Positions 57,077 through 64,000 of a stretch of 64,000 bases of DNA are shown one piece after another. The notes beneath the pieces are model-generated. The model did no database searches. It worked only from the letters and a program-made list of their open reading frames with translations, and had not been told where the DNA came from. The first letter of the stretch is position 1; every line of letters begins with the position of its first letter. Both the position numbers and the translations under genes were made by a program. The stretch comes from Lojkania enalia (taxonomy: Eukaryota; Ascomycota; Dothideomycetes; Pleosporales): positions 162,846 through 226,845 of the forward strand of contig ML986654.1 of the NCBI GenBank assembly GCA_010094045.1. The letters run 5' to 3'.

Positions 57077-59077
57077 CTACGCCCGCCTGAACATCCGACT
57101 GATCCTCCTTTTAAACCTCTCCCCCCGCCCCCGAACAATCTCCGTTCCCTTGTCGTTTTCTGTTTCCGAACCTTTTCTGTCCCGACCTTTACTCCGTTCC
57201 TGTCTCCGCTTTTCCTTCTCCTTCTTCTCATTCACGACGACTAGGCTCGTTGGCCGCCGCTTGACTCCCGAGCCCTCCACGACACCCGAATCCCACAATC
57301 CCGCCGTCGTCACGGGATCGTACTGCGCAGAGCGGGACTTAAAAGTGCGGGGATTTGTGGGAGACGCCGGGGAGGGTGAGCGATATGTTTGGGCGGGCGG
57401 TTCGAGAATCCGGACGGGTGGTGGGGAAGAGGTCGATTGGTCGCGTGGGGAACTGAGGGCTAGTTCTTTCATGCGGAGGATTTCTTCGCTGCGTTTGCTT
57501 TGCCGCTCTTCCTCCGTCTCCGTGAGCGTTTGGTCTTCTAGCGCGAGCCCGAAGCGACGGCGGGTACTGCCAGTTTTGGGGTTGAGATCGGCATTGCCAG
57601 TGGAATTGGAGCGGCGGGCGCGGGTTTTCAAGGGCGAGGAGACGGGAGAGGTTTTTGCAGACTCGGAGGATGTTGATTGGGTGAAGCTTGTGTTTCGGTG
57701 GAGGATTTGGGTGCCTGTGCGGAGGAACCTAGGAAATGTGCGGCGGTTCTCGTCGATGGTGGAGGAGGGTGAGGCTGAGCGAGGCGACTCAGCAAAAGAC
57801 ATGGAAACTGTGCGATTGGGCGCTGCAGTGCGGAAAGTCCCCGACGTTATCAAAGGTGAGGGGTGCGCTGACTTGGACCAGGAATAGGCCCACGACCAGT
57901 TCTCGGAAAAGGCAACCCATATCCCGGACACGATAATGAACTTTCGGAGGGTATCGTCAGTCTTAATCGGCAAGCGCTCACTATTAGACTCTATATATGA
58001 GATTGCGTCTGTAACGCTCGAAGGCGTGGGCAAAGGAGTGGTGAGGTTGGAAGATGTATGGCCAGGGGTAGGGGGCGATGTCGCGGTGGGCATGTTGTAA
58101 GAATCCAAGACTTCGATGCTGGCTCGACTCATGGTGGCGATTACGGGATGCCGCCGCGAGTTGGCGCTGATGGTACTGAAGTTGAACTTTTTGTCGTCTA
58201 TTGCCGGGAGTATCGGGGAGGGCTGCGAGGTGCTTGACATAGTAGACACACGCCTTGAGTGCGCCGTTTTTGGCACCCACCGCGACCTGAGAGGCAGTCC
58301 ATGCTCGTCTATGTAATTGAATTCGTAGCCACCGTTTGGTAGGTTTGTCACCTCCCAGCTCGACCCGTCGTCCATCAGCACCTCGGTTCTGCAGCACGCA
58401 CCTTTGTCATCCTTCTTGCCCGGACAGATAACGCCTATGACGTCTCTCGCACCCCAACGCTCGTCGTCGGATTTGCCATCCTCTTCGCTGCCTCCGTAGC
58501 CTTCCGCCTTGACAATCAGTAAGTCGTTGGGTCCGAGCTTGTCCCGGCTGTTGAAGGTGCGGGCCAGCCGCCGTGTGGAGCGTGTGGCTAGGAGCGAGAA
58601 CGGAATGACCTCGTAGACGGGCTTCGGGCGACGGCCAGCAATCACCTGGTGGAGCTGGAGCAGGACCTTGGGACGGATATGGAGCTTCTGGCGGGGCCCT
58701 GCGGCGGGCGGGGGCTGCGCAAAGTTGTACGTCGTCTTGGGTCGAGGAGCGCGCTTCTTGGGCCTGTCGGCCGACGCATTGCTGTTTGACGAGGTTGGTC
58801 GGGACGTACTCGGGGACAGCGTAGGCGTCTCGACTTCGGGATTCATAGGAGTCTTCTGTTGGTGGTCGCTGGCGCCATCTGCCTGCTCGGGCGACTGGGA
58901 GTCGATGGGGGACACGGCGGTAGGCGCAATGGAGTCGGCAGGCTTCCGCATCATAGAGCCTAGGAGAGAGAGTGGCATCTGGGCGAGTATAGAGGTGGTA
59001 CTGCACAGCGACGAGTGTGGCAACGAATATTCATGGCCATGCTTCGCGGCGGCGTCTGCGGTCAACACGTCCAACAT
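57077..59077 (-). CDS. Conserved-looking fungal protein of unknown function, Ser/Arg-rich with a central folded domain
   Basis: Single exon, 666 aa, starting at the ATG at 59077; a second ATG (MPLSLLGSMMRK) follows at residue 34 and could be the true start. The folded part, about residues 130-290, reads KLHIRPKVLLQLHQVIAGRR, VYEVIPFSLLATRSTRRLA, KLGPNDLLIVKAEGYGG, RDVIGVICPGKKDDKG, SSWEVTNLPNGGYEFNYIDE and RWVPKTAHSRR. A second block, FNFSTISANSRRHPVIATMS, comes later, and a Trp-rich hydrophobic stretch (FIIVSGIWVAFSENWSWAYS) near residue 395 could be a membrane or membrane-associated segment. The rest is Ser/Pro/Arg-rich disorder with a basic end (FKRRISRMFRRA). I recognise the pattern as widespread in Pezizomycotina but know no function. 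A long + strand frame (57150-57887) is its antisense shadow. Confidence 0.78.
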   Translation of the reverse strand: MLDVLTADAAAKHGHEYSLPHSSLCSTTSILAQMPLSLLGSMMRKPADSIAPTAVSPIDSQSPEQADGASDHQQKTPMNPEVETPTLSPSTSRPTSSNSNASADRPKKRAPRPKTTYNFAQPPPAAGPRQKLHIRPKVLLQLHQVIAGRRPKPVYEVIPFSLLATRSTRRLARTFNSRDKLGPNDLLIVKAEGYGGSEEDGKSDDERWGARDVIGVICPGKKDDKGACCRTEVLMDDGSSWEVTNLPNGGYEFNYIDEHGLPLRSRWVPKTAHSRRVSTMSSTSQPSPILPAIDDKKFNFSTISANSRRHPVIATMSRASIEVLDSYNMPTATSPPTPGHTSSNLTTPLPTPSSVTDAISYIESNSERLPIKTDDTLRKFIIVSGIWVAFSENWSWAYSWSKSAHPSPLITSGTFRTAAPNRTVSMSFAESPRSASPSSTIDENRRTFPRFLRTGTQILHRNTSFTQSTSSESAKTSPVSSPLKTRARRSNSTGNADLNPKTGSTRRRFGLALEDQTLTETEEERQSKRSEEILRMKELALSSPRDQSTSSPPPVRILEPPAQTYRSPSPASPTNPRTFKSRSAQYDPVTTAGLWDSGVVEGSGVKRRPTSLVVVNEKKEKEKRRQERSKGRDRKGSETENDKGTEIVRGRGERFKRRISRMFRRA

Positions 59078-60850
59078 GACTCCAGCTCGGGACCATGGCT
59101 TGACATGCTGTTGAGATGTCCTGTTAGCAAGGGCGACTGAAGGGGTATATTTTGGTGATCAGGCTACCACAGCCGTCCGCGCCTGGGGGGGCCATGGCTT
59201 TTGAGAGGGGACAGATTGGGTGAGGCGGCTGTGAGCTGAAGTTTGAGGTTTGGTGGCCTACGCTGAGAGAGGCGTAATACGAAAATAAGACAAGGGCCGA
59301 CTTACAAGCCACAGCCAACAATATGCAGGGTCACCACCAGCACTACCGAGTGCTGCCGCGCGACAAGCAGTGGAACAGACGGCTCTCTGGCCGGCAGCGT
59401 CTACGGGACATGTACCAGCGCAAGAGGGCAGATGAGGGGAGGCAATGTCTAATAATTTAACAGCCGGCCAAGCGTTCCCCTCATGCTACGGCCAGAGAGA
59501 CAAGCTTTCAAAGGGGATTACGCTCACCGGATGTACGACAGCAGCCGTCTTTTTGTCCGTCGTCTGGTGCACGAGGCACAAAGCCACTCTTCCCCATGCA
59601 CTGCCAATCCCCTCCAGGGGCCAGTAGAAGTGCGCCCTGCTGCGCGTCTACGCATCGACGCATCCAACAGCGCATGCAAAATTGCCCGCTGCTAAAGCGA
59701 AACACGAGCCCTGCACGTCCGCATCCAGAGATGCCCAGGGCCCCCGCGCCTCGCGATTGGCGGCGTCGCACTCGTTTCAGGACAGAAGCGGCTAGCGCCT
59801 CGCTACATGCCCCCAGACAGCCCTGGGGGGCGCCTTACTCATCGCTGGCCAGCCGCCAAGACCACGGCCATGGATCGCATTCCCAGCGTCGAAGGGGGCC
59901 GCTTACAGGTTACAGATGTGGCAGATGCCGGAGCAGCGCGGGAGCCAGCCGGAGTCTGGCATTGTTTGCTATGGGCACGTAAACCGCTGGTGGCGCCAGA
60001 AGCCGACAGAGGAACAGGTTGCAACCGCATCCGCTCGCATCCGGCTGGCCGTGTCTGTCCTCCACCAGCCGCTAGCGTTCAGGGAGGCACAGGACAGGGC
60101 AACGGCACACTGATCAGAAAATCGGCACACTGATCAGAAAATTGGCACATGGATCAGAAAACTGGCACACGGATCAGAAAATCAGCACACGCTCGAGCCC
60201 TCGCATCCGGAGGATCGGATTCTGGAACGTGGAGACAGCTGCACATTCCGTAAAGGCGGGGCAACCATTGGCCGGCCGATGCGGAGGACGAGCGACGTCG
60301 GTGGAGAGAGTCACTTTCGGCGGAGCAGGCTCTAATCGTCTTTTTTGCTAGCTCCCGACATCATCTCAAGATATTGCTAGATCCTCGGCGAGTCGGTTCT
60401 GCCATGGGATCTCCAGGCAGCGTGGTAGTGAACTCACCACGTTATGCCACACGCATACAACCCATCCGGGACTGGACAAGCGATCGAAAGTCTTCTGTTC
60501 ACCGCCTTGCCAACGTCACCCCACCCCACAGCGCCTCCTGCATCGTGTCTGCATGTTCTTCTTGGTGCACTGCTATCCACGTGTCGAGGTTCGAGGTTTT
60601 TTTTCGCTGCTCGGTATCTCGTTCACGCCGTTCCGTTCCGTGATCCCCGCTTTCGGCATCGTGGAAATTTGAGTGCCCGAGCCATGTCAGCTGTTCGGAA
60701 ATCTCCTCGGTTTCGCTAACGACACCACAATCCGAGCAACCACTAATTCACCTACCGATCCGTTGGTCAACATCTCACGGACGGTCGAGGGCAAGTTCCG
60801 TTCAGCTCTCGTCAGACGCGTTGCTTGCCTCGCCGCCTTACCAAGCCGCC
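59078..60850. other. Divergent intergenic region with minisatellite
   Basis: 1.77 kb between divergent genes at 59077 (-) and 60851 (+). GC-rich in the middle. Many short overlapping frames, including a 45-codon one at 59323-59460, none recognisable. The only clear structure is the tandem repeat at 60104-60190. Confidence 0.5.
60104..60190 (+). repeat. 20-bp minisatellite, about 4.3 copies
   Basis: Four 20-bp units starting GGCACACTGATCAGAAAATC plus a partial fifth, with one to three differences per unit. Lies 660 bases upstream of the SET-domain gene. Confidence 0.9.
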
Positions 60851-63088
60851 ATGACTTCCGCGAGCCCCCGGCTTTCACAAGAACAAGGGAACAGACATCT
60901 AAAGTCCAACGTCAACACAACTAACAGAATCGGTCATCTCCTACGTTGGTTTAGAGATAACGGCGGTTGGTTGAACATTAATATTCGAATTGCCTACGAC
61001 CAATCCCGCGGTTTCCATGCTCAAGCTGTAGACAGCTTGACAGCGCCATTCTTTGTTGCCACATGCCCCATAGACCTGACGCTTTCTTACCTCAACCTCG
61101 ATAACAGTCAGAAATTCGTGCCCCATGTAGAGAGTCCACTGCGAGAGCTCCTTGGACAAGTGCCTAGCCACGTGTTGAGTTATCTCTTCCTAATCGAGCA
61201 GACAAAAATAGGACATCGATCCCGATGGGCGCCCTACATCTCATGTCTGCCCGGACCAAAGGATATGACGACCCCTATCTGGTTTGATGATGAGGATTTC
61301 AAGATTCTGGAGGGCACCAACCTGAGGAAGGCCGCCGCAGAGCGACTTGGCACGCTCGAAAGAGAGCTAGATTCCGCGAAAGAAATCATGCATGGGCTTG
61401 GGTGGAGTGACGTTGAGAAAGACAAGTACGATTTGTAAGTGTAGCTTAGGCTAGAGGAGGGTCCACAACAATAGTCTCCTAAACATCGTGTCACAGCAGC
61501 TGTGCGATTAATCATCGGTAGGCAGGATACGCATAAACAACGCAAAAATATGCTTGATTACGCTTAGTCGTTGACTCACAACATGTTATCTTCATTATCG
61601 CATCTGCGTTCGTTTAGAATGCATTGAACAACTGTGTGGCGTACCTCATGCATCGACTAACTCCTATTAGGACCTCTTTCAAATGGGCCGCTACAATCAT
61701 GACCTCACGGACTTTCACTTCCTCAAAAATTCTGCCCGACCTACCAAAGTTTGGAGTTCTCTTTCCCATCATCGACATCCTCAACCATGATGTGAATGCA
61801 AAGGTGGGCTGGGATTTCGTAGAGTCTCAGTCCTTTTCTCTAAAGGTTTTTACGGATGTCGAGGCAGGTGCAGAGATCTACAACACATACGCTCCTAAAG
61901 CTAATGATGAGCTCCTCATGGGATACGGCTTTTGCATCCCAGACAACCCGGTGGAGCAGAGCACCATCGTGGCACGAACTCCTCCTGGACTCATTCCAAC
62001 GGATTGGTTCACATCTGATCTCATACCGTTCGCTATGCCAGAATCTCTTCTAGATGACTATCGAGATCATGAGCCGCAACTTCTTCGTACACGAGGTCAT
62101 CCGTTTGGTCGCTATGAGAGTATGATACCCTTCTTCCGGGGATTCCCACCAGCAATTGTTTTTATCACGTATTTGATAACCCTCCATACTCGGAATATAG
62201 ATCCTAGAACTGTATCCCTTCCTTATCCGGGCGGAAGAATAGTCTTTGCAATCCTACAGCAATTGTACCGAGCCATAGATGCTAGATGTAATGCTATCCC
62301 ACCTCGGGAGCCGCTACCTGCGACTGCAAATGAGAAGCAGAAATTTGCCAAGATCTATAGAGACGGTCAGCTCAAAATAAATCTAGCTTTACAGGACGAA
62401 TTACGATATGCTATGGGAAAAGTGATGAACATAAGTACAACACCGGCTAGTTTCATGCACAACTTGTTAGCAAATCCGTGCATCATCACTACAACGGAGG
62501 CAACCCAAGTACTAGAAGCTGAATTCCCTTTATATTATACGCAATTCAAGAAAGGCATGCAAAGCCAGTGGGAGTTCGACGTGCAAACCGATATTAAGGC
62601 GCTCTCGACGCGATCGATCAGTGAGGACAAGCTCGAAGATGTGCTCTGGACAATTCTGCTGGTTATATACTTCACTGTTTCAGCGTGCGTCATATATCAT
62701 TAAAAACTAAACATGCGAGGCTATTGACTATGACAGAACGAGTCCAGACTCCCTCATAAACCGATGGGTGCAGGAACTACTCACCTCATACCCACTACTG
62801 CCAAATATCGCATCCGACTTCTCCTTCGACGAGGACAGCTTACCAGAAGTTGCTTTCGATACTTGCGAGGGCTGTAGAGAAGATCGAATGGGCGCGATAT
62901 GGGACATGGTCGCTCAGCTAGAAAGGCAAGGTCCAGGTCTCCGAAGCCGAGCATTCCTTTGGGCCGCCTCGGTCGTGCAAGGCGAAAGGATCGATTCATC
63001 CAACCTACCACACCCGCCCAAATACCTCAGGACATGCCTCTACATGGAGCCCGTCAACGCGACTAGAGCGGAAGACTACTTCTCATAA
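60851..63088 (+). CDS. SET-domain protein lysine methyltransferase (LSMT/SETD6-like)
   Basis: Exons 60851-61434, 61671-62684 and 62737-63088 (introns 236 and 52 bp); 649 aa. The split SET architecture is that of Rubisco-LSMT-like enzymes that methylate non-histone proteins such as ribosomal proteins. The N-terminal SET part has GGWLNINIRIAYDQSRGF and HVLSYLFLIEQ, then an inserted helical region (PGPKDMTTPIWFDDEDFKIL). The post-insert core has KWAATIMTSRTF, Asn233-His234 in IIDILNHDV, and EIYNTYAPKANDELLMGYGF, with Tyr268 in the catalytic position; these bind S-adenosylmethionine and close the active site. A C-terminal helical domain follows. The first intron is long for this genome but its CGACTAAC branch site and phase support it. 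Substrate unknown. Confidence 0.85.
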
Positions 63089-64000
63089 CCGGTAAAATGG
63101 TAGCCTAGTAAGGTTTCAAGGGAAATTGGCAAGAAGTATGGGCGCGGACAGACATCAGACGTCAATAATGAGTCTGAATACCAATCCGCAAAAATCATCC
63201 GTCGCATCGTATCGAGGCGTATCCAGCATCCGGCATCCAGCATCCTTCAAATGTCCGCTCGCCGTAGAGTTATTATCCCAAATCCTTCGCAAAGCATACC
63301 GAGAGCGGAAATCACCCCGCACAGGCACACCCGTACTCGCCAACCCACTATACGCCTTTATACGAATAATAAACCTCTAGACTAGACTCCTATGATAGTG
63401 AAGACGCGTCCATAATTTCGTGCTCAGGATAATGTAATTCTAATTTCGCATCATGACCCCGATCCTGTCGTCCTAACCGGAAAATAGAATCCGTAAGCTT
63501 CACCAATATTTCCTTGTCCCGATAGATTGGCCGCCTTGAAACTCGAACGAGCAATGCCGTTACAGTATGGGCGAGGCAGGAACATTAAGTGTTTCGCATG
63601 CGCCGTCCCAGATTTGCAATGGTTTATAGTCATGAAGACTTTTTGTGTTTTGTCTGGCTGTTTGGAGTTTCTGTCTAGATGCGATTATGCTGTTTCTAAA
63701 TTTTCCTTTTGAAGGAGACTGATCCGCGTTACTTAGGACCGTTAGTAGTTTCCGGACGAGGTAGGCAGCATATTAAATACAGGCAAGCTTCTTTTTTTTA
63801 AAAAAAAAACAATTTGTAATGTACTTCCACCATTTAATCTTCACACTCTACGTTGAAATGCAGACCTCTGTTTTTTTTTTTTTTTTTTTTTAGAGTTTTT
63901 CACACACTCAGATCTATACCCTCCGTTCGGATTAACGTCTCTTCATTTTCTTCAAAACTACAACGTTGTGCTCACTAACTCTACTCTTTCCTACGCGACA
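63089..64000. other. 3' flank, no gene recognised
   Basis: 912 bases after the SET gene to the window end. T8-A10 near 63792-63809 and T21 at 63871-63891. Short frames only. Confidence 0.55.

Noticed and set aside
57150..57887. 245-codon + strand frame
   Set aside because: It lies wholly antisense to the 666-aa - strand gene, whose codon pattern and conserved blocks are real; the + frame is Ser/Arg-biased shadow.
59323..59460. 45-codon Arg/Gln-rich + strand frame
   Set aside because: Too short, no conservation evidence, and located in a divergent promoter.

Overview
The window comes from a filamentous ascomycete (Pezizomycotina). Almost every gene has 49-60 bp GT-AG introns with fungal branch points (a perfect TACTAAC in the ribosomal protein gene; CTAAC or CTGAC elsewhere). 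Gene families, spacing and dense packing on both strands also fit. Class or genus cannot be fixed from the sequence alone. Exon joins given here were worked out by hand from splice signals, reading phase and family conservation, and each multi-exon model closes in frame.

Positions 1-36.7 kb are a compact housekeeping region. In order: cdc4 (SCF F-box/WD40, 5' end outside the window), etp1 (BRAP2/RING/UBP zinc finger), a GBD/FH3 protein (-), a secreted Cys-rich Ser/Thr-rich protein (-), gpi18 (-), ribosomal protein eL8 (rpl8), an ornithine cyclodeaminase-family protein, the proteasome activator blm10 (-), the GINS subunit psf3, an unrecognised coiled-coil protein with Cys-Pro-Phe motifs (-), a cis-prenyltransferase (rer2-type), an F-box-like protein, a GT25 glycosyltransferase, and a membrane-anchored S10 serine carboxypeptidase. 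The pairs gpi18/rpl8, blm10/psf3 and the CPF-motif protein/rer2 are divergent and probably share promoter regions.

From 36.7 to 47.6 kb the gene density drops. There is about 4.4 kb with no recognisable gene, then a 1.32-kb stretch with no ATG on the + strand that looks like the long leader of a PHO85-type cyclin gene, then the cyclin, a 2-kb gap, and a multi-pass membrane protein with a large glycosylated ectodomain.

From 47.6 to 57 kb lies a degraded, mostly AT-rich accessory island. It holds a CENP-B/pogo-type DDE transposase pseudogene split by a 175-bp palindrome-rich element with a 5-bp target duplication, a DUF3176-type membrane-protein pseudogene, and two opposite-strand fragments of one repeated coding sequence. 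Nonsense codons sit mostly where Trp or Gln is expected (TGG to TGA/TAG, CAG/CAA to TAG), which resembles repeat-induced point mutation (RIP).

From 57 to 64 kb there are two intact genes, a conserved fungal protein of unknown function (-) and a SET-domain lysine methyltransferase (+). A 20-bp minisatellite lies between them. No rRNA, tRNA or CRISPR was recognised. The genes do not form a pathway cluster; the clearest unexplained signals are the ATG-free leader and the nested insertion.
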